Assembly: GCF_028890485.2 (NCBI RefSeq)
Contig: NZ_JARCHV010000002.1
Span: 1,302,001-1,366,000 of the forward strand
DNA: 64,000 nt
Direction of reading: 5' to 3'
From: Planococcus sp. SK3692
GTDB lineage: Bacteria; Bacillota; Bacilli; Bacillales_A; Planococcaceae
Shown: one piece after another, positions 25,827 through 34,994 of the stretch
How the letters are laid out: every line of letters starts with the position of its first letter
Numbering within the stretch: position 1 is the stretch's first letter
The notes under the pieces: generated by a model
What the model was told of the DNA's origin: nothing
Database searches by the model: none
The model's input: the letters and a program-made list of their open reading frames with translations, nothing else
Position numbers and translations under genes: made by a program

Positions 25827-27250
25827 ATCTTGAAAAGCTATTATATGACGCTTACGGCTACACGGAATTTCGCCCCGGCCAAAAACAGGTTATTGAGCAA
25901 GTGTTGGCGGGACGCGACGTTTTGGCACTGCTGCCGACAGGAATGGGGAAATCACTGTGTTATCAGCTTCCTGGAAAGGTATTTCCAGGAGCTATTGTTA
26001 TCGTTTCGCCGCTTCTATCATTGATGCAAGACCAAGTTGCCCAATTAAAAAAAATGGGCGAAAAATCGGTCATTGCCATCAATTCCTTTATGAAACCGGA
26101 AGATCGCGAAAAAGCATGGAATACGCTTGGCACTTATAAATTTATCTTTGTGGCCCCTGAAATGCTTGTCCAGCCATATGTACTTGGCAAGTTGAATGCA
26201 CTTGGCATCTCGCTGCTAGTCGCTGATGAAGCGCATTGCATTTCTCAATGGGGCTTCGATTTCCGCCCTGACTATTTGCGCATTGCAGAGGTTTTGCCCA
26301 AGCTTGGCAATCCGCAAACTTTGGCACTGACCGCGACGGCGACCGATAAAGTAACAGATGAAATCAAGCATTATTTAAAATTGAGCGATCCATTCATCTA
26401 CTCACATCCGATGGACCGGGAAAATATCAGTTACGATATTCGAAAATTTGACAATGATCATGAAAAGCTGGAAGCATTGATGAACTTGGTCGCAGAATAT
26501 GGCGGGCCGGGAATCATTTATGCCGGAACGCGCCGGAAGTCGCAGGAATTGGCAGAGCGACTCCTCGCGCTTGGCATCCGTGCTGCATTCTACCATGGCG
26601 GAATGGAGCAGCAGGACCGCATTTTCGTCCAACAGCAATTTGCCAATAAAGAACTGGAATGGGTATGTGCGACCAATGCGTTTGGCATGGGGGTCCATAT
26701 TCCCGATATCCGCCACGTGATCCATTTCCAATTGCCTTCTTCAATAGAAGGATATGTTCAGGAAGTCGGACGTGCTGGCCGGGATTCTTTGCCTTCACTT
26801 GCAACTTTGTTATACGCAGCAGGCGACGAGCGGCTCGTGGAAAGTTTGATCATGGATGATTTACCCGAACGCCATGAAATCGAACTAATCTATGAGCGGG
26901 GCGAAGAAGCGAAGCAATTGATCGAGCAAGGAATGATGAGGGAAACTGCGTATCGCATCATTTCTTACTGGCGCGAGCGCCTACCCCTTCAAGGCACATT
27001 GAACCAGATTGAACGATTGAAAATAGAAAAACAACGACAAGCGGCATCTGTACGCGGGCTGGCCCATTCAAGCGGCTGCATCCGGCAATACATCAGCATG
27101 AGTTTCGATCAAAAAACCCCCGGCATACCGCCTAATTGCTGCAGTTTTCACGGCATTGACCATAGCTTGTTCAAAGGCAACCGGAAGGAATTGAAAGCGT
27201 CGCCGCACGGCTCCTGGAAAGAGCGTTTGAAGGTCCTTCTCCCTATATGA
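25823..27250 (+). CDS. recS: RecQ-family DNA helicase RecS
   Basis: ATP-dependent 3'-5' DNA helicase of the short RecQ class involved in recombinational repair. It has 475 residues, like B. subtilis RecS (about 496), lacking the HRDC domain of full RecQ. Walker A is LLPTGMGKS (about 36-44), Walker B DEAH at 135-138 followed by CISQWGFDFRPDY, motif III LTATAT, motif V ATNAFGMGVHIPDIR and motif VI QEVGRAGRD. The C-terminal region after about 390 is short and ends in basic residues. The ATGA overlap with ypbB supports a shared function. Confidence 0.93.
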   Translation: MNLEKLLYDAYGYTEFRPGQKQVIEQVLAGRDVLALLPTGMGKSLCYQLPGKVFPGAIVIVSPLLSLMQDQVAQLKKMGEKSVIAINSFMKPEDREKAWNTLGTYKFIFVAPEMLVQPYVLGKLNALGISLLVADEAHCISQWGFDFRPDYLRIAEVLPKLGNPQTLALTATATDKVTDEIKHYLKLSDPFIYSHPMDRENISYDIRKFDNDHEKLEALMNLVAEYGGPGIIYAGTRRKSQELAERLLALGIRAAFYHGGMEQQDRIFVQQQFANKELEWVCATNAFGMGVHIPDIRHVIHFQLPSSIEGYVQEVGRAGRDSLPSLATLLYAAGDERLVESLIMDDLPERHEIELIYERGEEAKQLIEQGMMRETAYRIISYWRERLPLQGTLNQIERLKIEKQRQAASVRGLAHSSGCIRQYISMSFDQKTPGIPPNCCSFHGIDHSLFKGNRKELKASPHGSWKERLKVLLPI

Positions 27251-27330
27251 AAATCTCTATTTCTATTATTTACAAATAAGTCTTTTTTCGTCATAATAGA
27301 TATATTAGTACAGATAGGGGTAGTCGTGAA

Positions 27331-28104
27331 ATGGGAAACGATAATTATCATGAATCAATGGAAAAGAATCGCCAGGAATTGTCACAGGAACGCATGGCAG
27401 AATTGACGAGGCGCGCACGCCAAATGCCCAAGCCGAAAAGCAGGGGCTTGTTATTGCCTTCCTTGTTTTTCATCTTTATCTTGATTCCGGTCACTTTGTT
27501 GATCTATGTTGCGTTTTACTATGAACCGGATGACACGCTAACTGCCAAAACAAACGAAAATGAAGTCAGCTTCGAACTAAACTCCCAGCCGCCTTCTGAC
27601 AGCACGGTGCTCGCCGCTGCAGACGACCAGGAGAAAGACGAAGAAGAAAAGAAAAGTGCCAAAGCGAAAGAAGCACAAGAACAAAAAGAATTGAAAGAAA
27701 AAGCGCGCGAACGTGAGGAAAAGGCAGCTGCGAAAGAGAAAGAGAAAGAGAAAGAGCAGGCAGCTGCAGAACAGCAAGCAGAGAAAAAAGCCCAGGAAAC
27801 AGCATTGGCAGAACAAAAAGCGCGTGAAGAAGCCGAAGCAAAAGCTGAAGCCGAAGCAAAAGCTGAAGCAAAAGCTGAAGCTGAACAACGTGCGCAAGCT
27901 GAAGAAAAAGAAAAAGAAGAGCAACAGGAAACGCCGACTGCAGGCGGCAAGACAGTGACCGTCCAGTCGAGTGAAACGCTTTACCGCATTGCCGTCAATA
28001 ATTACGGGGCAAGCGGTGCAGCCGCCGCTGTGGAGAAGATCAAACAGGCCAATGGATTGGCATCTAACGATATCAGCCCTGGACAAACATTGATTTTGCC
28101 CTAA
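27331..28104 (+). CDS. ypbE: LysM-domain membrane protein, YpbE-like
   Basis: Probable membrane-anchored peptidoglycan-binding protein. It has 257 residues: a cytoplasmic N-terminus (1-38), one membrane helix (about 39-60), a long Glu/Lys/Ala-rich linker (about 95-205) and a C-terminal LysM domain (about 209-257: VTVQSSETLYRIAVNNYG ... SPGQTLILP). The order helix, linker, LysM fits a protein reaching from membrane to wall. B. subtilis ypbE, near recS, has the same plan; ypbD is not present here. The linker is coded by near-identical short DNA repeats. It is monocistronic by appearance. Confidence 0.85.
   Translation: MGNDNYHESMEKNRQELSQERMAELTRRARQMPKPKSRGLLLPSLFFIFILIPVTLLIYVAFYYEPDDTLTAKTNENEVSFELNSQPPSDSTVLAAADDQEKDEEEKKSAKAKEAQEQKELKEKAREREEKAAAKEKEKEKEQAAAEQQAEKKAQETALAEQKAREEAEAKAEAEAKAEAKAEAEQRAQAEEKEKEEQQETPTAGGKTVTVQSSETLYRIAVNNYGASGAAAAVEKIKQANGLASNDISPGQTLILP
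27829..27876 (+). repeat. Tandem 18-base repeat coding the Glu-Ala-Lys linker
   Basis: Two exact copies of an 18-base unit (27829-27846 and 27847-27864, coding EAEAKA) are followed by a 12-base partial copy (27865-27876). In-frame repeats like these can expand and contract without breaking the protein. Confidence 0.85.
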
Positions 28105-28166
28105 AAGCGAGATTAAATACCTCCAGTAAGGGAAAAGATAGAAAGAATCTAAAAAGAGGTGAGCAA

Positions 28167-28796
28167 ATGTTTGTCAAAAGTGCATTAGTGAAAAAAGAAA
28201 GATGCTACACAGTAACACCAGAAGATACGATGGAAAAAGGGCTCGAGCTATTGGAGCAGCATTCCGTCGATGCATTGCCTGTCGTCGATGGCGACCAATT
28301 CAAAGGGATCTTCACGTGGTACCATGCATATCGTGCCTTTTTCTATTCGAACGCTGAAAAAGATGAATTTGTGCGTTCGACAAAAGTGAAAGATATCATG
28401 GTCAACCAAGATGTTTACTTGAATATTGATGACGTGTATGAGAAAGCTTTAGTTGAACTGCGTGATTTCCCAATCATCGCTGTTGTCGATGAAGGGAAAT
28501 TTCTTGGAATTGTCACTCGATTTGATGTCGTCAACCAATTGCAAAGTGCATTTGGCATGAAGAAATCAGGAGTTCGCATCACCGTTACTTCAGTCGAATC
28601 AGAAGGCCGCATCGGGCGGCTTGGTGAAATCATTGAAAGACATAAAGAATCCGTCATTTCACTCGTTACCTTTGATGAAACCGATAAAATGGTGCGCCGC
28701 ATCGTCCTGAAGGTCATGAAAAAGAACAATATTGAAAAATTCACAAAGGAACTGGAAAAATCCGGCTTCCGTATTCTAGATATCACTGAAGATTGA
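28167..28796 (+). CDS. CBS-domain pair protein
   Basis: Likely a cytoplasmic nucleotide-sensing protein; target unknown. It has 209 residues: CBS motif 1 (about 7-65, TPEDTMEKGLELLEQHSVDALPVVDGDQFKG), CBS motif 2 (about 73-130, VKDIMVNQDVYLNIDDVYEKAL ... IVTRFDVVNQL), then an ACT-like C-terminal domain (about 137-205) with alternating beta and helix. AAAGAGGTGA precedes the ATG. It is its own unit between the LysM gene and a terminator. No catalytic domain is fused, so it could regulate a partner in trans. Confidence 0.8.
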   Translation: MFVKSALVKKERCYTVTPEDTMEKGLELLEQHSVDALPVVDGDQFKGIFTWYHAYRAFFYSNAEKDEFVRSTKVKDIMVNQDVYLNIDDVYEKALVELRDFPIIAVVDEGKFLGIVTRFDVVNQLQSAFGMKKSGVRITVTSVESEGRIGRLGEIIERHKESVISLVTFDETDKMVRRIVLKVMKKNNIEKFTKELEKSGFRILDITED

Positions 28797-28813
28797 ATAG
28801 CGGCTTTAACAAG

Positions 28814-28841
28814 AAAACATAAGCGCAGCTTATGTTTTTTT
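28814..28841 (+). terminator. Terminator of the CBS gene
   Basis: AAAACATAAGC and GCTTATGTTTT surround a 3-base loop and run into a T tract. Confidence 0.88.
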
Positions 28842-28866
28842 GTTGCTTCGGAAAGGATGTACATTG

Positions 28867-29652
28867 ATGAAATGGATGTTACGTATTGCAATAGCAGGCT
28901 TGGCTTTACTGGCATGGATGTTCCGTTCAGCTCATAGCGAAAACAAGGAGACAGCCGCCATCCGCTTGTCAGGAGAGGCACAGTTTGCTCCTTTTAAATT
29001 GCTGTTTATCTCCGATGTTCACCGGCGCAAGCTTCGGCGCGATATGTTCAACGATCCAGTCGATCTCGTCGTCATCGGTGGGGATTTTGTCGAGCGGGGG
29101 GTGCCGGAACAACGCATCCGTGAAAACTTGCGGATTTTAAGTGAACTTGCCCCGGTGTATTATGTATTCGGAAACAACGACAGGGAAATTGGCGAAGAGC
29201 GATTAAGGGCATTGCTCGGAGAACAAAGTGCCACAATCCTGGACGATGAAGCGGTTGAATTGTTCGGCAATGCTCGGCTTAAATTAACAGGAATCGATTA
29301 TTTCGCTTTTCGGGATCATAGTGTGGAAGATGCTTTCCGTACTGTCGAAAAAGGCGATTCCATCATTTTCATCTCCCATACGCCATTTGTCTTTGAGCAT
29401 GTAAAACAACATTTTCCTGTCAGCCTGATGATCGCAGGCCATACCCACGGAGGCCAGATCAGGTTTGGGCCGTACGGAATATTCGACCGTGGCTCTTTGA
29501 CGGTTTCAGATGGCGTTACAGAACTTATCAGCAATGGCTTCGGCACGACGACTTTGCCGCTCCGGCTTGGCGCAAAAGCGCAATACCATGTACTTGAAAT
29601 TCAGCCCGCATCAGTCAGCAAGCATTTGGCACAAAGCTCTTCAATCGGCTAA
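28867..29652 (+). CDS. ypbG: Membrane-anchored metallophosphoesterase, YpbG-like
   Basis: Calcineurin-type phosphoesterase of unknown substrate, anchored outside or at the membrane by an N-terminal helix (residues about 5-20). I choose ATG 28867 (AAAGGAT upstream), giving 261 residues versus about 259 for B. subtilis YpbG. The metal-binding motifs are all present: FISDVHRRK, VVIGGDFVERG, FGNND, FISHTPFVFEH and AGHTHGGQIRFG. Close relatives act on phospholipid-type substrates (UDP-diacylglucosamine or similar), but nothing here proves that. ypdA follows 34 bases downstream. Confidence 0.87.
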   Translation: MKWMLRIAIAGLALLAWMFRSAHSENKETAAIRLSGEAQFAPFKLLFISDVHRRKLRRDMFNDPVDLVVIGGDFVERGVPEQRIRENLRILSELAPVYYVFGNNDREIGEERLRALLGEQSATILDDEAVELFGNARLKLTGIDYFAFRDHSVEDAFRTVEKGDSIIFISHTPFVFEHVKQHFPVSLMIAGHTHGGQIRFGPYGIFDRGSLTVSDGVTELISNGFGTTTLPLRLGAKAQYHVLEIQPASVSKHLAQSSSIG

Positions 29653-29686
29653 GATGAATATGGACATTATTACAGGAGTGGTTGAT

Positions 29687-30667
29687 ATGGAACATGCAGA
29701 TGTCATCATCGTAGGAGGCGGCCCGTGCGGTTTATCGGCTGCCATCGAAATACAGAGAATGGGCCTGCACCCCATCATTCTCGAAAAAGGCAATATCGTT
29801 AACGCCATCTATCATTACCCGACGCACCAGACGTTTTTCAGCAGCAGCGAAAAATTATCGATCGGGGATGTGCCTTTCATTACGGAAGACCGCAAGCCAA
29901 AGCGTAATCAAGCGCTTGTCTATTACCGTGAAGTGGTAAAGCGGCACGCATTGGATGTGCGGGCATTCGAGACAGCTTTATCGATTGAACAATCGGACGG
30001 TTTTTACATTAAAACGACCAAAAATGATTATAAGGCAAGGTATGTAGTAGTAGCGACAGGCTATTATGACCATCCGAACAAACTCGCAGTGCCAGGTGCT
30101 GATTTGCCGAAAGTGATGCATTATTTCAAGGAAGGACATCCTTATTTCGATCGAGACGTGCTGGTGATCGGCGGCAAAAATTCGGCAGTGGACGCAGCGT
30201 TGGAATTGCACAAAGCCGGTAGTCGGGTAACGGTGTCCTATCACGGCACGAGCTATTCGAAAAGTGTCAAGCCGTGGATTTTGCCGGAATTTGACGGGCT
30301 CGTTAGACAAGGTGAAATTACTATGCTATTTGATTCCATCGTCGACGAAATTCGCGAAGAAGAAGTGGAACTGACTGTAAACGATACGAAAGAAACCTTT
30401 GCGAATGATTTTGTCTTTGCCATGATCGGCTATCATCCGGACCACCAATTTCTCCGGCAGATGGGAATCGATATCGATGCAGCAAGCGGCAGGCCATCTT
30501 TTAATGAAGAAACGATGGAGACCAATGTCGAGGACTTGTTTATCGCTGGCGTCATCGCGGCCGGGAACAATGCCAATGAAATCTTTATCGAGAATGGCCG
30601 TTTTCATGGCCAGCAGATCGCAGCGGCGATAGCGAAAAAGCAAGCACTGAGAAATTCAAAAGACTAG
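29687..30667 (+). CDS. ypdA: Bacillithiol disulfide reductase (YpdA/Bdr)
   Basis: NADPH-dependent flavin enzyme that reduces oxidised bacillithiol. I choose ATG 29687 (ACAGGAG eight bases upstream), giving 326 residues like YpdA (324); the open frame extends 177 bases upstream over the phosphoesterase gene without a site. The FAD-binding G10-x-G12-x-x-G15 motif contains C14, the position of the redox cysteine known in Staphylococcus aureus YpdA. A second Rossmann motif (DVLVIGGKNSAVDAALEL, about residues 157-174) binds NADPH. bshA lies 28 kb downstream, so the bacillithiol cycle is represented twice in the window. Confidence 0.94.
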   Translation: MEHADVIIVGGGPCGLSAAIEIQRMGLHPIILEKGNIVNAIYHYPTHQTFFSSSEKLSIGDVPFITEDRKPKRNQALVYYREVVKRHALDVRAFETALSIEQSDGFYIKTTKNDYKARYVVVATGYYDHPNKLAVPGADLPKVMHYFKEGHPYFDRDVLVIGGKNSAVDAALELHKAGSRVTVSYHGTSYSKSVKPWILPEFDGLVRQGEITMLFDSIVDEIREEEVELTVNDTKETFANDFVFAMIGYHPDHQFLRQMGIDIDAASGRPSFNEETMETNVEDLFIAGVIAAGNNANEIFIENGRFHGQQIAAAIAKKQALRNSKD

Positions 30668-30688
30668 ATTATCCAAAAGAGGTGCATT

Positions 30689-31660
30689 ATGAAAAAGAAA
30701 GTATCGTTAATCACAACAGGCGGCACCATTGCCAGCAAAGCTATCTCAGATGATGGCTTGTTGAAATCCGGGGCCATTTCAGGTAAAGACCTGGCAGAAC
30801 TTTGCCAATTGCCGTCTGAAATCGAAGTGAAAGTAATTGATGTCTACCAATTGCCAAGCATGCATATTGGTTTCAATGAAATGAACATCGTCAAGGAAGC
30901 GATTTTGAAAGAATTGCAAGACCCAGAAGTGGAAGGCGTTGTGGTCACCCATGGCACCGACACATTGGAGGAAACCGCTTATTTCCTGGATTTGACTGTG
31001 GGCGATGAACGGACGGTCGTGGTGACTGGCAGCCAGCGAGCGCCCGAGGCAGTTGGGACAGATGTCTACTCCAATTTGCGCAACTCGATTTACGTTGCTG
31101 TGGACCCAGTGATTAAAGATGTTGGAACAGTCGTTGTTTTCAATGAGCGGATTTACAGCGCGAAATATGTCAAAAAAGTGCATGCCAGCAACTTGCAGGG
31201 CTTTGATTCATTCGGCCACGGTTATTTAGGCATTATTGATAATGATAAAGTCCGCATTTACCAAAAGCCGGTGCATCGTGAAGTGCATCGTGTGCCAGGC
31301 GGCATGCCGCGCGTCGATATCGTCAAATGCTATTCAGGCCAAGAAGGTTCGATTGTCGATATGCTGGCTGAAAACGGATCGAAAGGCATCGTCTTAGAAG
31401 CGGCTGGACGCGGCCAAATTTCGCCTCATATGGTGGAAGCGATCGAACGCGCCGTGGCATCCGGCATTCCGGTCGTATTGACGACAAGCGCGGAAGAAGG
31501 CAATGCCTATCCGGCTTACAGTTATCCCGGAAGCGCGCACGATTTGCTGATGCGCGGCGTCATTTTAGGAAGTGATTACGACAGCAAGAAAGCGCGCATC
31601 AAGTTAGCGATTCTGCTATCGGGCAATGAAGCGATCGATAAGGAAGCGTTCGAGATTTAA
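30689..31660 (+). CDS. ansA: L-asparaginase, type I
   Basis: Hydrolyses asparagine to aspartate and ammonia, in the cytoplasm (no signal peptide). It has 323 residues, close to B. subtilis AnsA (329). The first catalytic Thr lies in TTGGTIAS (9-16); the second motif VTHGTDTLEET (86-96) carries T90, D91 and the following conserved residues. The GAGGTGCA site precedes the ATG. It is inserted between ypdA and prsW, 22 bases after ypdA, so the three may be co-transcribed. There is no ansB or ansR beside it as in B. subtilis. Confidence 0.93.
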   Translation: MKKKVSLITTGGTIASKAISDDGLLKSGAISGKDLAELCQLPSEIEVKVIDVYQLPSMHIGFNEMNIVKEAILKELQDPEVEGVVVTHGTDTLEETAYFLDLTVGDERTVVVTGSQRAPEAVGTDVYSNLRNSIYVAVDPVIKDVGTVVVFNERIYSAKYVKKVHASNLQGFDSFGHGYLGIIDNDKVRIYQKPVHREVHRVPGGMPRVDIVKCYSGQEGSIVDMLAENGSKGIVLEAAGRGQISPHMVEAIERAVASGIPVVLTTSAEEGNAYPAYSYPGSAHDLLMRGVILGSDYDSKKARIKLAILLSGNEAIDKEAFEI

Positions 31661-31694
31661 CAGCACCGGATGAATGGAATGGAGGAGGGCGTCT

Positions 31695-32372
31695 ATGTTA
31701 GAGCTGTTGACGGTAGCGATTGCGCCTGGGCTCGCATTGTTCAGTTATTTTTATTTGCGTGACCAATTTGCAGGAGAGCCGTCGAAATTGATCTTTCACT
31801 GCTTTTTATATGGCGCTCTTCTGACATTCCCGATCCTTTTTATCCAATATGTGTTTGAAGCTGAGAGTGTATTCCAAAATACCTTTGTGAAATCCGTCTT
31901 GTTCTCAAGTTTATTGGAAGAATTCTTCAAGTGGATCGTTCTGTTGGCAGCAGTGTTCCGCCATATCGATTTCGAAGACCCGTATGATGGGATTTTATAT
32001 GGCGCGAGTTTGTCGCTCGGGTTCGCCACGGTCGAAAATATTCTGTACCTTCTTGAATTTGGTCTTGGCGCAGCTTTCCTGCGAGCGTTTCTTCCGGTTT
32101 CAAGCCATGCTTTATTCGGTGTGGTCATGGGTTTTTACTTTGGGAAAGCGAAATTCAGCAAGAAACGGGAAAGCAAGTGGTGGCTGTTGGCAGCTTTAGT
32201 TGCGGCGTCTATCTTACACATCGCCTACAATGCGTCTCTTTATGCCTACGATAATCTATTGTACGGCGCTGTACCATTCATGCTGTTTTTATGGTGGTTC
32301 GGTTTGCGGAAAGTTCGCCAGGCTCACCAATTATCGGTCAGCCATTACCATAAACATACTCCAATTGATTAG
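31695..32372 (+). CDS. prsW: Intramembrane protease PrsW
   Basis: In B. subtilis PrsW makes the first cut in the anti-sigma factor RsiW, releasing sigma-W. The ATG at 31695 follows GGAGGAGGGCG, giving 225 residues (B. subtilis 218). About eight membrane helices; the conserved acidic motif is EEFFKW (about 73-78), with FEDPYDGILYGASLSLGFATVEN and SHALFGVVMGFY as further family motifs containing the Glu and His candidates for metal or catalysis. sleB/ypeB, which follow in B. subtilis, are missing. With a sigma-W-type promoter on floT, sigW is expected elsewhere in this genome. Confidence 0.92.
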   Translation: MLELLTVAIAPGLALFSYFYLRDQFAGEPSKLIFHCFLYGALLTFPILFIQYVFEAESVFQNTFVKSVLFSSLLEEFFKWIVLLAAVFRHIDFEDPYDGILYGASLSLGFATVENILYLLEFGLGAAFLRAFLPVSSHALFGVVMGFYFGKAKFSKKRESKWWLLAALVAASILHIAYNASLYAYDNLLYGAVPFMLFLWWFGLRKVRQAHQLSVSHYHKHTPID

Positions 32373-32376
32373 TTCA

Positions 32377-32407
32377 AAAGCCTTTCGCGGAAGGGCTTTT
32401 TCTTTTT
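32377..32407 (+). terminator. Terminator after prsW
   Basis: AAAGCCTTTC and GAAGGGCTTT (one G-U pair) form a 10-bp stem with a 3-base loop, followed by a T-rich stretch. Confidence 0.82.
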
Positions 32408-32512
32408 GCGCAGCTTCGGGTACTGAACTATTCAGGGCGCGCTTCCATTTTGCCCAAAACCTTTAGCATATTGTGATAAAATAAAATCATTACATAAGAT
32501 GAGGTGACAGTT

Positions 32513-33193
32513 TTGACGAAAGTTATACAAATCGCAATCGACGGGCCGGCTGCTGCGGGCAAGAGTACGATCGCTAAAATAGTAGCAGAAAAATTAGGCT
32601 ATATTTATATCGACACTGGCGCGATGTATCGTGCCATCACATTGAAGGCGTTGAACGCAGGCATTAATCTGGCGAGCAATGAAGAAGCCGGGGCTTTGCT
32701 TGCGGAGACTGAAATCGACTTGATCCCGGTAGCAGGCGGGCAGAACGTGCTGCTCGACGGTGAAGACGTGTCGGAAGCGATCCGCTCCCAGTACGTGACG
32801 AAAGCTGTGTCGGAAATGTCTGCCCATGAATTGGTCAGAAAGCGCATGGTTGAGCTTCAGCAAAAGCTTGCGGAAGACCGCGGCGTCGTTATGGATGGCC
32901 GCGACATCGGCACGCATGTTTTGCCGGATGCCGCGCTCAAAGTATTTATGTCTGCTACAGTCGAAGAACGCGCTAGACGCCGTTTCGAGGAAAATAAAAA
33001 GCGCGATATCCTGACGCCGCTTATAGAACTTCAGGAGGAAATCGCCATGCGCGATAAGATGGATTCAGAACGCGAAGTGGCGCCTTTGAAGCAAGCAGAA
33101 GATGCTGTGTTTTTAGATACGACACCTTTAACGATCGAACAAGCGGCGCAAGCCATCTTGAAACTAGCGGAAGAGAGGCTGATGGCGTCATGA
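32513..33193 (+). CDS. cmk: Cytidylate kinase
   Basis: Phosphorylates CMP and dCMP in nucleotide recycling. I choose TTG at 32513: GAGGTG lies six bases upstream and the protein (226 residues) then matches B. subtilis Cmk (224); the GTG used for a three-residue longer form is part of the ribosome site itself. The P-loop GPAAAGKST is at 11-19, DTGAMYRA near 35-42 is the CMP site, and MDGRDIGTHVLPDA near 127-140 the NMP lid region. Overlaps plsC (ATGA). Confidence 0.94.
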   Translation: MTKVIQIAIDGPAAAGKSTIAKIVAEKLGYIYIDTGAMYRAITLKALNAGINLASNEEAGALLAETEIDLIPVAGGQNVLLDGEDVSEAIRSQYVTKAVSEMSAHELVRKRMVELQQKLAEDRGVVMDGRDIGTHVLPDAALKVFMSATVEERARRRFEENKKRDILTPLIELQEEIAMRDKMDSEREVAPLKQAEDAVFLDTTPLTIEQAAQAILKLAEERLMAS

Positions 33194-33780
33194 ATTTGTA
33201 TGCAGTAGGAAAAACGCTCGTGAAGACTGCGCTGAGCCCGCTATACCGCTTCCAAGTCAGCGGCACAGAGAAATTCCCGAAAACGGGCGGGGTGCTTCTT
33301 TGCAGCAACCACATTCACGCGCTCGATCCGCCAGTGGTCGGCATGACGGCGCCAAGAACTGTTCATTTCATGGCAAAAGAGGAATTGTTCAAAGCCCCGG
33401 TGCTCGGTTCGATCCTGCCGAAAGTTAACGCTTTTCCGGTAAAACGCGGTATGAGCGACAGAGAAGCGCTAAGGACGGCGTTAAAGCTGCTAAAAGGCGG
33501 CGAAGTTGTCGGGCTGTTCCCCGAAGGCACGCGTTCGACTGATGGCGTATTGAAAAAAGGCTTGAGCGGTGCTGGTTTTTTTGCCCTGCGCGGCAACGCA
33601 GATGTTATGCCGTGTGCCATCATCGGGCCGTATAAACCGTTTGGAAAAGTAAAAGTTGTCTACGGCGATCCCATTTTGATGGACCCTTATCGTGAACGCA
33701 AAGCTTCTGCAGAAGAAGTGACGGAAGCCATCATGGCTAGTATTCAAAAAATTCTGGATGAAAACCTTGAAAATAAGTGA
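33190..33780 (+). CDS. plsC: 1-acyl-sn-glycerol-3-phosphate acyltransferase
   Basis: Acylates lysophosphatidic acid in membrane phospholipid synthesis; peripheral membrane enzyme. It has 196 residues. The HX4D catalytic motif is H41 to D46 (HIHALD), the substrate motif FPEGTRS lies about 113-119, and KVNAFPVKRG and VMPCAIIG are the other blocks. It overlaps cmk by four bases, so the two are translationally coupled, and is followed by rpsA after a separate promoter. Confidence 0.92.
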   Translation: MNLYAVGKTLVKTALSPLYRFQVSGTEKFPKTGGVLLCSNHIHALDPPVVGMTAPRTVHFMAKEELFKAPVLGSILPKVNAFPVKRGMSDREALRTALKLLKGGEVVGLFPEGTRSTDGVLKKGLSGAGFFALRGNADVMPCAIIGPYKPFGKVKVVYGDPILMDPYRERKASAEEVTEAIMASIQKILDENLENK

Positions 33781-33786
33781 TTATTT

Positions 33787-33815
33787 TTGTTTTTATTAGA
33801 GAATTCGAATAAAAT
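33787..33815 (+). promoter_or_regulatory. Sigma-A promoter of rpsA-fni
   Basis: TTGTTT (33787-33792) and TAAAAT (33810-33815) are 17 bases apart and about 30 bases upstream of the rpsA start. Confidence 0.6.
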
Positions 33816-33848
33816 AGAAGATGGATAGTTTGTGAAGGAGGGCTACTT

Positions 33849-34994
33849 ATGTCAGAGGATATGAATTTGATGGAAAACCGTGACTTCCAAACAGGAGATC
33901 GCGTAAAAGGAATAGTCGCCAAAATCGAGGAAAAAGCGGTGACGGTGACAATTGATGGAGCGCCGTTCGACGGGATCATCCCGATCAGCGAATTATCGAG
34001 CCTCCATATCGAAAAAGCTTCAGACTCGGTCCAAGAAGGAGACGAGCTTGAATTGATCATCACGAAAGTGGAAGACGAGAACTTTGTGTTATCCAAACGC
34101 AAAGTCGATGCCGAATCCGCTTGGGATGATCTCGAGAAGAAATTCGAATCCGGTGAAATCATCGAAGCGGAAGTGAAAGATGTCGTTAAAGGCGGCTTGG
34201 TCATTGACCTTGGCGTGCGCGGTTTTGTGCCGGCTTCACTCGTGGAAGATTATTTTGTCGAATCTTTTGAGGATTATAAAGGCCGTGTCATGACCTTTAA
34301 GATTGTCGAAATGGAAAAAGAGAACAACCGCTTGATCCTTTCCCACCGTGCTGTCGTGGAAGGTGAAAAAGAATCCAAGAAAGAACAAGTGATGGATTCA
34401 ATCAATGCAGGGGATGTGCTTGACGGCAAAGTGCAGCGCATCGCATCATTTGGCGCATTCGTCGATATCGGTGGAGTGGACGGACTTGTCCATATTTCCC
34501 AATTATCGCATGAACATGTCGACAAAGTGTCGGATGTTGTAACGGAAGGCCAGGAAGTGAAAGTTAAAGTGCTTTCTGTTGACCGTGACTCTGAACGCAT
34601 CTCACTGTCGATCAAAGATACTTTGCCTGGGCCATGGGATGCCATTGATGAAAAGGCGCCAAAAGGCTCTGTCCATAAAGGAACAGTGAAGCGTCTTGTC
34701 AGCTACGGCGCATTTGTTGAAGTGCTTCCGGGAGTAGAAGGCCTTGTGCATATTTCGCAAATCGCGCATAAGCATATCGCTACGCCTCACGAAGTCCTGC
34801 AAGAAGGCCAGGAAGTTGAAGTGAAAGTGCTGGAAGTCAACAAAGAAGACAAGCGTTTGTCACTCAGCATCAAAGAGCTTCAAGAAAAAGAAGCGGAACA
34901 GGACTTCTCACAATACGATATGCCGGAAGAAGCATCCGGATTCTCGATTAGCGATGTCATTGGCGATAAATTAAAAGGGTTCAAATCCGAATAA
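33849..34994 (+). CDS. rpsA: 30S ribosomal protein S1 homolog (YpfD)
   Basis: RNA-binding protein with four S1 domains, at about residues 14-84, 100-167, 185-255 and 272-343; the latter two are typical full repeats ([48 protein letters not shown] ...). It has 381 residues, as in B. subtilis YpfD (382), shorter than the six-domain proteobacterial S1. In Bacillales it is not a tightly bound ribosomal protein and is dispensable, so its role in translation is unclear. AAGGAGGGC precedes the ATG. fni begins on the very next base after its stop. Confidence 0.94.
   Translation: MSEDMNLMENRDFQTGDRVKGIVAKIEEKAVTVTIDGAPFDGIIPISELSSLHIEKASDSVQEGDELELIITKVEDENFVLSKRKVDAESAWDDLEKKFESGEIIEAEVKDVVKGGLVIDLGVRGFVPASLVEDYFVESFEDYKGRVMTFKIVEMEKENNRLILSHRAVVEGEKESKKEQVMDSINAGDVLDGKVQRIASFGAFVDIGGVDGLVHISQLSHEHVDKVSDVVTEGQEVKVKVLSVDRDSERISLSIKDTLPGPWDAIDEKAPKGSVHKGTVKRLVSYGAFVEVLPGVEGLVHISQIAHKHIATPHEVLQEGQEVEVKVLEVNKEDKRLSLSIKELQEKEAEQDFSQYDMPEEASGFSISDVIGDKLKGFKSE

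Noticed and set aside
27829-27876. Short repeats as a possible CRISPR array
   Set aside because: The repeats are contiguous, in-frame and without spacers; no CRISPR repeats or cas genes occur in the window.
27577-28086. Long hydrophobic minus-strand frames opposite the LysM gene
   Set aside because: They mirror the Glu/Lys/Ala repeat and look membrane-like only because GAA/AAA read backward as Phe-type codons.
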